Below are positions 28,178 to 37,135 of a stretch of 64,000 nt of DNA, in pieces. This stretch comes from Spartobacteria bacterium (GTDB taxonomy: Bacteria > Verrucomicrobiota > Verrucomicrobiia > Chthoniobacterales > UBA10450). The notes below the pieces were generated by a model. It did not search any database and was not told where the DNA came from. It saw nothing but the letters and a program-made list of their open reading frames with translations. Each line of letters starts with the position of its first letter. The first letter of the stretch is position 1. The position numbers and the translations under genes were made by a program. The stretch is taken from positions 22,611-86,610 of the forward strand of contig PNAA01000059.1 of the NCBI GenBank assembly GCA_003169975.1, given 5' to 3'.

Positions 28178-29080
28178 CTACCGGTCCTGAGTTCGACGCC
28201 GTTCTGAAGATTGTTTTGGCGGGGCCGCCACCGTGACGCAGCGCGAAGCGCGAGGCCGGGCTCCCGCTTCTTTGCGGAGACGCTGCAGCAGTGGTTTCAG
28301 TTCGGGATAGATCGGCAGGTAAAACCGTGCGCCGGTTTTATGGCGCCGGACGCTGATCCGTTCCCGCTTCCAGTCCACATCTGCCCACGTCACCGAAGCC
28401 GCTTCTGCCTGCCCCACGCCGGCAAGGCCCAGGAACTGGATGAAGTCGGCGCTCTGCGAGGCGTGATCGGTGAGGCGTTGCGAGCGGACCGATTCAACGA
28501 TTGCACGAAACTGCTCAACGGTGGGAACCAGTCGAACCGGCTCCTGCGGCTTCTTCCACTTCGTCCGCACGTTGGCAAAGGGCGACTCCGCGATGATGCC
28601 GTCGCGCACTCCGATGTCGAGCAGCGCGTTCAGAAATCCGGTGTAGCGATTGTAGCTGGTGTTCTTCAGCCGCTTCTCGTGAATCGCCAGCCATTCCTCC
28701 AGGTGCGACGAGCGGACCTGCCGCACCTCCACCTCCATTGCGCAAGGAAAGCTGCGCTCCATCTGGCGGATGATCGATGCATTGGTTGCACGCGTCTTGG
28801 CAGACTTGCCCTGGTTAACCGCCACGAATTTCTCGATCACTTCACGCAATGTGGTCTTCTCCAGCCCCTGATGAACGATCTGAAGATTCCTGATCCACTC
28901 CCGCAGCCGCCGCTCCGCGATCTTGCGATCGGTGGTGCGTAGCGAGCATTCCCTGCGCTTTCCCCGCAGCTTCTTCGCGCCGTAATAGCGCCCCGACAGT
29001 GAATGGCGATAGAGGCCGGGGAAGTTGCCAGCCTTGATGTAATGCGGCTGCGTTTTGCCCGCAGAATTGTTGGTTACCAT
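28178..29080 (-). pseudogene. Tyrosine recombinase/integrase, C-terminally truncated
   Basis: 300 residues. The N-terminal SAM-like core-binding domain (about 75-175) and the start of the catalytic domain (SVTWADVDWKRERISVRRHKTGARFYLPIYPELKPLL) are clear. After KPLLQRLRKEAG the sequence becomes a basic tail (RPRASRCVTVAAPPKQSSERR) and stops. The HxxR box, second Arg and nucleophilic Tyr are absent. The first box reads GLAGVGQAE, lacking the usual catalytic Arg. It is most likely the inactive remnant of the integrase of the island to its right. Confidence 0.8.
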
Positions 29081-29219
29081 GTTCCTCTTTCGCCGCTCAC
29101 TTCGCGGCAGAATTTGCTCCTCCTCTAGCTGGAGCCGGAATTATCAGGCCGCTTTTCCTGAGCGCAAATGCGCCTAACGAACAGGAAACTGCCTGTCGAC
29201 ATGACAGGTTGGGACAGGA

Positions 29220-29448
29220 TCGGACAGTAACGGACTGATGTGGTCTCTACGTTTGCTGAAAATATTTTGCCGAACCATCCCTTGGCCGGGATGTCGACGC
29301 CAATTTGAGCATTGACAGGAATCGGCACGATCCCTCAATCTGGCCCCGCCAAATAGATCTGGATCTGGCGCGGACGCTTATCCTGAGGGCTCCACCCTTC
29401 TTTCAGAGCTGTAGTTGCGGGCAAACTACCAGGTAAATGGAAACGTCT
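29220..29448 (+). promoter_or_regulatory. Shared promoter/leader element, copy 1
   Basis: This region is conserved with 34368-34599 and, from position 29336, with 38848-38963. It contains a palindrome AAAATATTTT (29259-29268), a -35-like TTGACA (29312-29317) and, after 17 bp, TCAATCT as a poor -10. The transcribed part begins near AAATAGATCTGG and has hairpin 1 (AGGG/CCCT around CTCCA) and hairpin 2 (GCTG-TAGTT-GCGGG type). The start codon context AAACGTCTATG is shared with copy 3. Confidence 0.7.
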
Positions 29449-30639
29449 ATGAAAAATCCAACTTCGCAGAAAATCACCCTGACGGCGATGGCTTTGGTTG
29501 CTTCGCTCGTGCTCAATGCGCAAGCCGGACGGCCAACCACAACACCGACTCCATCCGGTGCCCTTTGGTACAATGGCGACTTTAACGGGGTCAACGCCAT
29601 CCCCAACGAGGAGGACACCAGCCTCGGGCCAGGCCAATTCGCCAGCGTCTACGATGATTTTATCGTGACGGACCCGAGCGGATGGGTTGTGACCTCTGTA
29701 TTCTCTGATAATCTTTCGAGCACCAATGTTACCGGTGCAATCTGGGAAGTCCGACAAGGCGTCTCCGAAGGCAACCCCGGCACGCTCATTGCCGCCGGCG
29801 TGACCCTAACGCCCAACGTGACGGCGACGGGTCGCTCGGGCTTCGGTTATAACGAATACGAAGTCGAGGTTACCGGCTTGAGCGTCTTTCTGCCACCTGG
29901 GATGTATTGGCTTAATGTTACGCCGATTGGCGACCTGACGGGGCTTTCGTTTGATGGGACGACCAGCGGCGCCAATGCCGTGGGTATGCCTCCGGGCAAC
30001 GACCAAAACGCCTTCATTAACAGCAACTTCTTTGGCTTCGTCTTTACCTCCACCGCCAATCTTGGCTTACCCTACGACTTCTCCATGGGTGTGAGAGGCA
30101 CCGTCTCTGAGGGTTGCGACCTCGTGCTGGTGAGCGCGACCTCAAGGAAGACTCACGGCAGCAAAGGAGCATTCGACATCAGTTTGCCGCTTACCGGCAA
30201 TGTTGGAATCGAATGCCGCACCGGGCTGACGAGGAACACGGTCGTGTATACGTTCAACAACGCAGTGACTGGCGCCGACAGCGCGAGCACTTCGTGCGGA
30301 ACGATCGGTAGCGTTTCCGTGGATCCAGCCGATGCGTACAACCTGCTCGTGACCTACAACGGCGCGGCCTGCAACGGCTCGACCGTTACGGTCACCGCCA
30401 ACTATGTGCATTGCGATGGGGGCGGCACACTCAGTTCCGCCTCGGCGAGCATGGGCATATTGGTCGGTGACGTCACCGGCGACGGTAGGGTCACGAACGG
30501 CGACACCGCGCAAGTCCAGTCTGTCCAAGGTCAACAGACCAACAGCTCGAACTTCCGCGATGATGTGACGCTGGACGGAAAGATCAACACTCAGGACATG
30601 CAAACGGTGAGGTCGCACAGAGGCGATGTCCTGCCGTAA
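29449..30639 (+). CDS. Secreted protein with type I dockerin-like C-terminus
   Basis: 396 residues. The ATG at 29449 is chosen because it aligns with the start after leader copy 3. A signal peptide (LTAMALVASLVLNAQA) precedes a beta-rich domain (about 40-220), then a module beginning SATSRKTHGSKGAFDISLPL, and finally a dockerin-like pair of calcium loops: DVTGDGRVTNGDTAQVQ and DVTLDGKINTQDMQTV. The last 300 bp are nearly identical in DNA to 33700-34009 and 63420-63714. Dockerins bind cohesins; no cohesin is visible in this window. Extracellular. Confidence 0.82.
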   Translation: MKNPTSQKITLTAMALVASLVLNAQAGRPTTTPTPSGALWYNGDFNGVNAIPNEEDTSLGPGQFASVYDDFIVTDPSGWVVTSVFSDNLSSTNVTGAIWEVRQGVSEGNPGTLIAAGVTLTPNVTATGRSGFGYNEYEVEVTGLSVFLPPGMYWLNVTPIGDLTGLSFDGTTSGANAVGMPPGNDQNAFINSNFFGFVFTSTANLGLPYDFSMGVRGTVSEGCDLVLVSATSRKTHGSKGAFDISLPLTGNVGIECRTGLTRNTVVYTFNNAVTGADSASTSCGTIGSVSVDPADAYNLLVTYNGAACNGSTVTVTANYVHCDGGGTLSSASASMGILVGDVTGDGRVTNGDTAQVQSVQGQQTNSSNFRDDVTLDGKINTQDMQTVRSHRGDVLP

Positions 30640-30727
30640 TAGAGAACACATAATCGGGATTGATGGCCTCGCTATCAAGTCGAACTGAATTTCGCCATAG
30701 TAGCGCGTGTGCCGTAGTTGCGATGCC

Positions 30728-31135
30728 ATGCAAAAGCAAGAAGACCAGGCGACCATAGATGAAGCAAAGCGGGCGACTGAATATCTCGCTAATGAGCGTA
30801 CGTTTTTGGCGTGGATCAGGACAAGCATTGCGGTCATCAGCCTCGGCTTTGTGGTGGCTAAATTCAGTGTCTGGCTGCGCGAGTTGTCGACGCATCTGGA
30901 TCCACAGATGCAGGCACATCACCCGGGAGTTTCGCTGCCATTAGGCGTGGCGATGATGACTTTTGGCGGCCTGCTCGCCTTACTGGCGGCGTGGCGTTAT
31001 CACGTGGTAAATCGCGACATCGAGCGCGGCAAAGTGAGCGCCGATCGTGGACTTGTGATATTGGTCACGGTGATGGTCACGGTGCTTTCTGGAGCGATGA
31101 TCGTTTTTCTCCTGCTGACGGCGAACCAACCGTAG
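30728..31135 (+). CDS. YidH/DUF202 family small membrane protein
   Basis: 135 residues from ATG 30728 (a GTG at 30707 is the alternative). The sequence EYLANERTFLAWIRTSIAVISLGFVVAKF is the DUF202 signature, followed by two more membrane segments (LGVAMMTFGGLLALLAAWRY and VILVTVMVTVLSGAMIVFLLL). The function of this family is not established. It is located just before repeat copy A. Confidence 0.9.
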   Translation: MQKQEDQATIDEAKRATEYLANERTFLAWIRTSIAVISLGFVVAKFSVWLRELSTHLDPQMQAHHPGVSLPLGVAMMTFGGLLALLAAWRYHVVNRDIERGKVSADRGLVILVTVMVTVLSGAMIVFLLLTANQP

Positions 31136-31186
31136 GCGCACCAGAGGTAGCCAGTCGTTTTCACTTAGTGGCTCCCGCTCCACCTC

Positions 31187-31425
31187 GGCACCTTTTCCCT
31201 CGTATGGAGGCTAGGAGAATAGGCACGGTCGATCTTGAAATCATTCAAAACCTTGACTTGGACGGACAGAAGTGGACTCCTCGAAAACTGTCGGGGAGCA
31301 AAACGGGCGGACCCACATTCTTAGAATGGGCTGTGATCTCTCAAGTTAAGTCTCAGCGGCAGAGTGACTTGAGGTGGCATAGCTCAGTTGGTAGAGCGTT
31401 TCGTTCGCAATGAGATTGGGTCAAT
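31187..31425. repeat. Long direct repeat, copy A (ends in tRNA-Ala-like sequence)
   Basis: The sequence aligns with 46070-46300 over about 230 bp. Shared blocks are CTCCACCTCGGCAC at the left (31177 on), TCAAAACCTTGACTT, GACAGAAGTGGACTC, GCAAAACGGG, AGAATGGGCTGTG, GTTAAGTCTCAGCGGCAGAG and the tRNA-like TAGCTCAGTTGGTAGAGCGT. The two copies lie in the same orientation, 14.9 kb apart. Confidence 0.85.
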
Positions 31426-31441
31426 ATTCCCATTTTCTCCC
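31373..31441 (+). pseudogene. tRNA-Ala(CGC)-like gene, 3' part lost
   Basis: The 5' half folds as a tRNA: acceptor strand GGTGGCA, TA, D-arm GCTC-AGTTGGTA-GAGC, then a 5-bp anticodon stem TTTCG/TGAGA with loop TTCGCAA, giving anticodon CGC at 31406-31408 (Ala). After that, a T-arm-like GGG-TCAATAT-TCCC is recognisable, but the sequence never restores the acceptor complement TGCCACC and no CCA follows. It is therefore a truncated or decayed tRNA, possibly an integration-site remnant. Confidence 0.6.
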
Positions 31442-31980
31442 AAACGATCTGACGTGCTCATACCTCTGAAAAAGCCTTGAAGGGCCGTTCGCCACTTGCT
31501 CCAAAATGATCCCAATTATATTGGTCGGTGGATAAAACGGTGGATAAAGGGAGTCCGCCCGAGTTTCCGTCCTCTTCTTCGGGCCCCCCTTAATTTTCTT
31601 CGCGGTATGGCGGGCTTCCGGCAAGTGGGATAAAGGAAGTTCGACCTCATGGGAAGCAACGGCCTCCTGGGCTCGTTTCTTTTCGGGCGCTCCGACTTGC
31701 CCATTGCATCGCCTATCACGCTTCGCCGCGAGCAGGGCGAGCTTCATATCGTCATTCTGGTCGGGATACCGCCCACTAAATCCTAAATATCAGATTACAT
31801 TTCGCAATTACCCTTGTTCTTGCTTTGAGGCCGCACGCCTCTCTGCTTTCCTAGCGATGTTCGATGCAACGGGCGCATTCAACCAGCGCTCCGATGGCCT
31901 CTTTCCGGCAAATGTCTATGGCTTGGCGGATCTTAGGTTGAAGTGCTCGGCAGCTGGCTCGGAAACTCTCTCTAGTAATT
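31442..31980. other. Region without a convincing gene
   Basis: The longest frames here (a 108-codon minus-strand one at 31421-31747) start in the tRNA-like repeat and have no recognisable motif or signal, so I do not call them. The sequence GGTGGATAAA occurs twice in close succession near 31525-31547. Confidence 0.4.
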
Positions 31981-33054
31981 ATGGTAGCTCTAGCAAGACC
32001 TCGCTCCCTATCACTTCGCCGTTCATGCACCTGGTGGGTATCCGTTCTCTGCGCGCTCCCGGCTTTGGCCTCAGCTCAAGTTCCGCGTGGGGTCTTTTCC
32101 CTCTCCAACTCTGGAAAGGCGTGCAGCGACACGGTGCTGGCGAATCCTGATGTGACCGGGGTCAGCATCCGGTATGCATGGGCCGACCTCGAGCCAACAG
32201 AACGCGTCTATAATTGGAGCTTTCTCGACTCGGAAGTCGCGCGGGTGGCAGCCGCGGGAAAGGAGGCCCTGCTCCGCATCGGTACCCAGGCCGACAAACC
32301 GACCTGGGTGACAACGGCTGTTCAACAGGCCGGCGGCACTTTCTTTACCTTTCAGAATGGCAGCGTAACCACGACCATTCCGGTTTTCTGGGACCCCACT
32401 TACCTGGCCAAAAAGAAGGCCATGATCGCCGCCTTGGGAGCGCATTTTACTAACAACCCGGCGGTGACAATCGTGACGGCCAGCTTTGCCAACGCCATCA
32501 GCGAGGATTGGAGCGTCCCCCATACACCGCCGGACGTCATCAATTGGTTCGCCGTCGGCTACACCTCGCAGAAGATGCTCCATGCCGGTCAACAAATCAT
32601 CGACGCCGCCATGGCAGCCTTTCCGAATCAATACGTCGCCCTGGCGATTGCGGGCGATGGACATGTGGGAGCGACGGGCAATCTCGATCCGACTGCGACC
32701 TATGTCGCAACAAACGCGATCGCCACTGCCGACACTTCGTGGCCTGGGCGATTGATCGTGCAGATCAACAGTCTTTCGACCTTTAACCCGGTGGCGCCGG
32801 GCCCGGTCAATTCAGCCTGGAATCTGCTCTGGAGTAGCCAGCCCAACGTCGGCGGGCAAATGGTTTATCAGTGTGAAAATGATCCTACCTACCGGGTCAA
32901 CGGCGGCGTGCCGATCGATCCCGCGACCGCCTTGACGCTTTCGGTCAACAAGGGCGTGAGTTATGGAATGAATTATATCGAAATTTACCAGATCGATGTC
33001 ATTGGTCTGCCAGCGGTCATTACCTACGCACGCACCGCCCTGGGTGCATTGTAG
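31981..33054 (+). CDS. Secreted glycoside-hydrolase-like TIM-barrel protein
   Basis: 357 residues with a signal peptide (WWVSVLCALPALASAQ). VTGVSIRYAWADLEPTERVYNWSFLDSEVARVAAAGKEALLRI is the typical second and third strand of GH42/GH5-like barrels, where a traveller phrase 'W..lEp.eG.YnW..ld' precedes the active site; further barrel-like segments are ALGAHFTNNPAVTIVTASFAN and NYIEIYQIDV. The catalytic acids cannot be fixed by eye. It would act on an extracellular polysaccharide. Its 3' end runs straight into a kelch-dockerin fragment. Confidence 0.7.
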   Translation: MVALARPRSLSLRRSCTWWVSVLCALPALASAQVPRGVFSLSNSGKACSDTVLANPDVTGVSIRYAWADLEPTERVYNWSFLDSEVARVAAAGKEALLRIGTQADKPTWVTTAVQQAGGTFFTFQNGSVTTTIPVFWDPTYLAKKKAMIAALGAHFTNNPAVTIVTASFANAISEDWSVPHTPPDVINWFAVGYTSQKMLHAGQQIIDAAMAAFPNQYVALAIAGDGHVGATGNLDPTATYVATNAIATADTSWPGRLIVQINSLSTFNPVAPGPVNSAWNLLWSSQPNVGGQMVYQCENDPTYRVNGGVPIDPATALTLSVNKGVSYGMNYIEIYQIDVIGLPAVITYARTALGAL

Positions 33055-34009
33055 CTGCAATTTGCGAAAGGCCGACTGCGGTGGTGGTCCTCGTGGCTCA
33101 GCCTCCAGTTTTACTATTGGGAGCAAGGGATATGTAGGAATTGGAGGTAATAACGGCATAGAGAAAAAGGATTTCTGGGAGTTCGACCCTGTTGGGAACA
33201 CTTGGACACAGAAGGCCGACTTCGGGGGAACAGCAAGAGAACAAGCAACACAATTTGCCATAGGCATCAAAGGATATATTGGCACGGGTTACGATGGTAG
33301 TACCTGGACAAGTGATTTCTGGGAATATGATCCTTCCTCGAATACCTGGACGCAGAAAGCTGAGTTTGGGGGGACAGCGAGATATGATGGAATCGGATTT
33401 TCCGTCGGCGGCAAAGGATATATAGGAACGGGCTACAACGGAACTTATCTTAACGATTTCTGGGAATACAGTCCTGACGGCGGTAGCGACCTCACCCTGA
33501 CGAGCGCAGCTTCGAGAAAAACCCACGGTGCCAAGGGAGCATTTGACATCAGTTTGCCGCTTAGCGGAAATGTTGGAATCGAATGCCGCACCGGGCTGAC
33601 GAGAAATGTGGTCGTGATGACGTTCAATAACAACGTGACCGGCGCGGACAGCGCCAGCTCCAGCGGTGGCACGGTCGGCAGCGTTTCCGTGGATCCAGCT
33701 GATGCGCACAACCTGCTCGTGACCTTCAACGGCGCCGCCTGCAACGGCTCGACCGTGACGGTCACCGCCAACAATGTGCATTGCGATCAGGGCAACACAC
33801 TCAGTTCCGCCTCGGCGAGCATGGGCATATTGGTCGGTGACGTGACCGGCGACGGTAGGGTCACGAACGGCGACACAGCGGCAGTCCGAGCGGTCCAGGG
33901 GCAACAGACCAACGCTTCCAACTTCCGCGATGATGTGACGCTGGACGGCAAGATCAACACTCAGGACGTGCAAACGGTGAGGTCGCACAGAGGCGACGTC
34001 CTGCCGTAA
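33055..34009 (+). pseudogene. 5'-truncated kelch-dockerin secreted protein
   Basis: The reading frame opens at 32996 inside the previous gene, but protein-like sequence begins at about 33062. There are three kelch-like blades (GYVGIGGNNGIEKKDFWEFDPVGNTW; GYIGTGYDGSTWTSDFWEYDP; GYIGTGYNGTYLNDFWEYSP), then the ASRKTHGAKGAFDISLPL module and dockerin loops DVTGDGRVTNGD and DVTLDGKINTQD. It has no start codon of its own, signal peptide or leader. Its 5' part was apparently replaced by the neighbouring gene. Confidence 0.75.
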
Positions 34010-34027
34010 TTAGAAAGGGGGGCCGAA

Positions 34028-34375
34028 TTTTCGACCCGGGCTTGCTCGGGAGGGGTAATACTCCCCGGGGTGGTCACCCCACCCCCCCTCCTTTGGATTA
34101 CCCCGCCTGCCTTGCGATTAAAGGAGAGTCTCAGCGACTAAATCTCGGCGGTGGGTCCTACCCGCGAGGGGTGAGGGAATGGGGTTCTCGGTGCAGGTGT
34201 TCTTTTCGACCCGGGCTCTCCCGGGAGGGGTCATGCCCCCGGGGGTTGGTCACCCCCACCCCCCTCCTTTGGATTACCCGCCTGCCTTGCGATTAAAAGG
34301 AGTGGCCAACGACTCAATTTCTCGGTGGGGTCATACCCGCGAGAGTGACGGAATGGGCGTTCTCCGGACAGTGAC
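34028..34375. repeat. Direct tandem repeat, two 175-bp units
   Basis: Unit 1 begins TTTTCGACCCGGGCTT at 34028 and unit 2 TTTTCGACCCGGGCTC at 34203. Both units contain CCCGGG-rich self-complementary blocks, GGTCACCCC, CCTCCTTTGGATTACCC and TGCCTTGCGATTAAA. No ORF is supported. The units could fold into several strong hairpins. Confidence 0.85.
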
Positions 34376-34599
34376 GGACCGATGTGGTCTGTTCGCCCGC
34401 CGAAAATATTTTCACGAATCGTCTATTAGGCCGCCTGTGGGCGCTGATTTTAGGCATTGACAAGGATCGCCACGATCCCTCAATCTGGCGCCGTCAAATA
34501 GATCTGGAGCTGGCGCAGACGCTTATCCTGGGGCTTCTCCCCCACTTTCAGACCTGCAGTCGTAGGCAAATCACCAAGGAAAAAAGAAACCCAATCCCT
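34368..34599 (+). promoter_or_regulatory. Shared promoter/leader element, copy 2
   Basis: The copy aligns with 29220-29448: AAAATATTTT (34403-34412), TTGACA (34457-34462), a 17-bp spacer ending CACGATCCC, and TCAATCT. Hairpin 1 is GGGG-CTTCT-CCCC and hairpin 2 is CCTGC-AGTC-GTAGG, with pairing kept by base changes relative to the other copies. The start codon at the aligned position (34600) opens only a 14-codon ORF. Confidence 0.7.
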
Positions 34600-34644
34600 A
34601 TGTATTCCATAAATAAAACCAGAACCGTTACCCAAATAAAATGA
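34600..34644 (+). CDS. 14-codon ORF at the leader-aligned start
   Basis: The ATG at 34600 sits where the genes begin in the other two leader copies. It encodes MYSINKTRTVTQIK and stops at 34644 in an ATGA overlap with a second short ORF. It may be a leader peptide or the stub of a lost gene. Confidence 0.35.
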   Translation: MYSINKTRTVTQIK

Positions 34645-34769
34645 AATCACTCCCAGACAGCTTCGTTTTCCTCCCTCGACTTCTTCTCTGCCTGGTTCCT
34701 TCCCTTTCTCGCGCTCGTGTCGGCCCGAGCTTTTCAGTTAACAACCCTCAACCGGGAACCAGCCCCTAA
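34641..34769 (+). CDS. Short ORF with signal-peptide-like sequence
   Basis: 42 codons starting in an ATGA overlap with the 14-codon ORF. The translation MKSLPDSFVFLPRLLLCLVP then SLSRARVG looks like a signal peptide with nothing after it. It could be the stub of a truncated secreted-protein gene or a coupled leader ORF for 34834. Confidence 0.3.
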   Translation: MKSLPDSFVFLPRLLLCLVPSLSRARVGPSFSVNNPQPGTSP

Positions 34770-34833
34770 AATTATGAAAACCTATATGTACGAACCGATT
34801 CAGATCAAACCTAAAATTCAGCCTCAAGAAAAA

Positions 34834-35733
34834 ATGAAAACTACAATAAGAACTATATGGAAAAGCCTCCTGGTGGTATTTCTGGGAATGCTGTTGGTAG
34901 GACAAGCCCACGGGCAAATCTATGTGGTCAATCAAGGCAGTGGAGCGGTGGGCGAATACAAGCTGGATGGAATACCGATCAACACCTCATTGATCACAGT
35001 AAGCATAGGTCCGAACGAGCCTACTGGCATAGCGCTGTCCGGGAATACCCTCTACGTAATAGGGGGTCAGAGCGGCACCAATAGCACTGTTGGCACATAT
35101 AACGCCACGACTGGAGCTGTGATCAATCCCTTACTAGTTACCCAGTCCCAACTTCCCGAATCGGTGGCAATTTCTGGAAATAATCTTTACGTGGTAAGCG
35201 CCGGCGGAAGCGGACAGGGGACCGGTTTTGTTGGCGTCTACGACGCGACGACAGGGGCTCCGATAAGTGTTCCGCTGCTTTCGGGATTGGTTTACCCGTT
35301 GGGCGTCGCATTGTCCGGGAATCATCTATATCTGCCACAGGAGCTGTTCGGTACTTTTGGAGAAATAAACGTCTACAACGCCACGACAGGAGCTCCACTC
35401 GCCTCGCCGCTTGTCTCGGGATTGCTGAACTCCCCAGCGGGTTTGGCGATATCGGGGAATATGTTATTTGAGGCCAACTTCTATGGCGGGAACATAGGGA
35501 AATACGACGCCACGACGGGCGCGGTCATCAATGCTTCATTTATCAGCGGACTGAGTAACCCTACTCAATTGGCGGTGCTTGGGAATTACTTGTTCGTTAC
35601 GAATTACGGTAACGGCACAATCGGAGAATACGATGCCACAACCGGAGCCACCATTAACGCATCCTTGATCAGCGGTCTCAGCCAGCCGTGGGGCATCGCT
35701 GTGAGGCACCGAAGGAATAAAAAGGCGTTCTAG
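34834..35733 (+). CDS. Secreted beta-propeller protein (NHL/SMP-30-like)
   Basis: 299 residues from ATG 34834, where a signal peptide begins (TIWKSLLVVFLGMLLVGQAHG); an ATG at 34774 is possible. It contains about six repeats of about 45 residues with the consensus G-x-YDATTGAxI...LISGLxxPxGIALSGNxLYV, a propeller pattern often seen in verrucomicrobial PEP-CTERM proteins. Here the last blade ends WGIAVRHRRNKKAF, so the expected C-terminal sorting region is missing or was lost. Extracellular; ligand unknown. Confidence 0.8.
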   Translation: MKTTIRTIWKSLLVVFLGMLLVGQAHGQIYVVNQGSGAVGEYKLDGIPINTSLITVSIGPNEPTGIALSGNTLYVIGGQSGTNSTVGTYNATTGAVINPLLVTQSQLPESVAISGNNLYVVSAGGSGQGTGFVGVYDATTGAPISVPLLSGLVYPLGVALSGNHLYLPQELFGTFGEINVYNATTGAPLASPLVSGLLNSPAGLAISGNMLFEANFYGGNIGKYDATTGAVINASFISGLSNPTQLAVLGNYLFVTNYGNGTIGEYDATTGATINASLISGLSQPWGIAVRHRRNKKAF

Positions 35734-36097
35734 CTATACCTACGGTTTACCAGAGTGGCTTTAAATCGCTGGGCGCGGGGGTCGTCCTAACTCCTAACCC
35801 CACCCTCTTTGTTTTTGGGGTAGTGGTCGTTCTCGCAACTCACCACCGTTAAGCGACTTCCTATGAGACTGATAATTGAGCCTAACGAATTCGCACTGTT
35901 TTGCACAGCGTTGCAGAATCGCATTTCACGAGGGAAGAATGGCGCGGAATCGTTGCGCAGCTTTGCAAGGTTTTGCATCAAGAAATCGTCCGACCGTAGA
36001 AAACGACCGTAGAACTTTTCAGCGACGGCGCGAATGCAGCTCAGCCCCGCCTGAATGCAATCGACTGCGCCGCCCGATGAAGCGCGACGCGCGCCCG
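35734..36097. other. Intergenic region without a supported gene
   Basis: Short ORFs exist on both strands (for example a 64-codon one at 35787-35981, minus) but none has a recognisable motif. One GCCTAACGA motif lies at 35880-35888. Confidence 0.4.
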
Positions 36098-36553
36098 TTA
36101 GTCTGGATTTTCAGCTTGGAATGCCATTCGGCCCGCCATGATGTTGAATGTGACAGGCCCGCTTGCAGGCGGCTGATTCTCCAATCCGTAGTTGCGCCTC
36201 GCAACGGAATCAATTCGCTCCAGATTGCGGGCGCTGTTCAGAATCTCACCCGGCTCCATTGCTTCCAAGTGCGGTAGAACCTTCTCTGTGATGCCCGCTA
36301 TTCGCGCAACGTGCCGCTCTGCACGCGCCTGCATCGTCAGGGCAGCTGCGTCACAGGCCGGCACGATTGCGGACTCTACCGGCTTCGCCATGCTCTTTGC
36401 AGCCTCGATGCGCGGTGTCCACTGCTCGCGGCTTGCTCGGGCGAGGACGGTGCCTTCAGGTATGCCCATGTTTCGGGCGATCTCGCGCAATCGGATGCCG
36501 GTGGTGTATGCGATGCGGATCTCCGCCCAGGTTGCTGTGGGGATGCGATTCAT
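36098..36553 (-). CDS. Terminase small-subunit-like HTH protein
   Basis: 151 residues. The N-terminal helix-turn-helix WAEIRIAYTTGIRLREIARNMGIPEGTVLARASREQWTPRIEAAK resembles phage terminase small subunits and related recombinase-type HTH proteins, followed by a helical region (RAERHVARIAGITEKVLPHLEAMEPGEILNSARNLERID). It is a cytoplasmic DNA-binding protein. No terminase large subunit or other phage gene is nearby, so it is probably an isolated prophage-derived or domesticated gene. Confidence 0.75.
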   Translation of the reverse strand: MNRIPTATWAEIRIAYTTGIRLREIARNMGIPEGTVLARASREQWTPRIEAAKSMAKPVESAIVPACDAAALTMQARAERHVARIAGITEKVLPHLEAMEPGEILNSARNLERIDSVARRNYGLENQPPASGPVTFNIMAGRMAFQAENPD

Positions 36554-36775
36554 GTTCGATGGAACGTAGCGACCGCGGGCGTGATTGCAAAGCGCAGATA
36601 TTAGCGGCGCAGGTGAAATCGAGACTGAACCCTGCGCCGATCTGACGGAAATTGGAAACGATCAGCGGTTGATCGAAAGCTCCCCGTCATGCGTGATGGT
36701 TACGCTGCCGTCGTGCTCCACGCCTAGCTTGCGTAGTTAGGCGTTGCGGCTATCCACGAGACGGTAGCCATAGGT

Positions 36776-37114
36776 TCATTGTGTTTGGAGTGCCGACGGG
36801 CTTTGGGTTTTCACCACCGGCGGCGGATTCCATTTGCCGGTGAGCGCGTCTGACTTCGGGCCGTAGAGACGCATGCACACGTTGAACGCTCCTTTGGGTG
36901 CAGGCAGCCAGTTGGCTTCCTTGCCTTTGCCGGGGCTTTCATTCTGGAAATAGAGGTCCAGCGAACCGTCCGCATTGGTCTTGAACGGCATCCAACTGCT
37001 CACCGCGAAACGATTGAGCACGTTCGCCACCTGGAAGCCATCGCTGTTGCTCCGGCCCGCTACTCCCATTCGTATCTGGCGCACCTGGCCGAGTTGGACG
37101 TTTAATCTTGACAC
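36776..37114 (-). pseudogene. C-terminal fragment of a DUF1254/DUF1214 protein
   Basis: From about 37060 downward the frame reads FAVSSWMPFKTNADGSLDLYFQNESPGKGKEANWLPAPKGAFNVCMRLYGPKSDALTGKWNPPPV, which is the C-terminal DUF1214 motif series. The complete proteins are several hundred residues long; the rest is missing. The junction carries GTTGGACGTT (37093-37102), the repeat also found at 11500 and 15780. Confidence 0.8.
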
Positions 37115-37135
37115 AAACGGCCACTAAAGAGTGCA

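Noticed and set aside
29336..29448. Known c-di-GMP (GEMM) riboswitch
   Set aside because: The leader has two simple hairpins and lacks the conserved GEMM core and its tetraloop receptor arrangement.
31421..31747. 108-codon minus-strand ORF
   Set aside because: It has no motif and its end lies inside the tRNA-like repeat.
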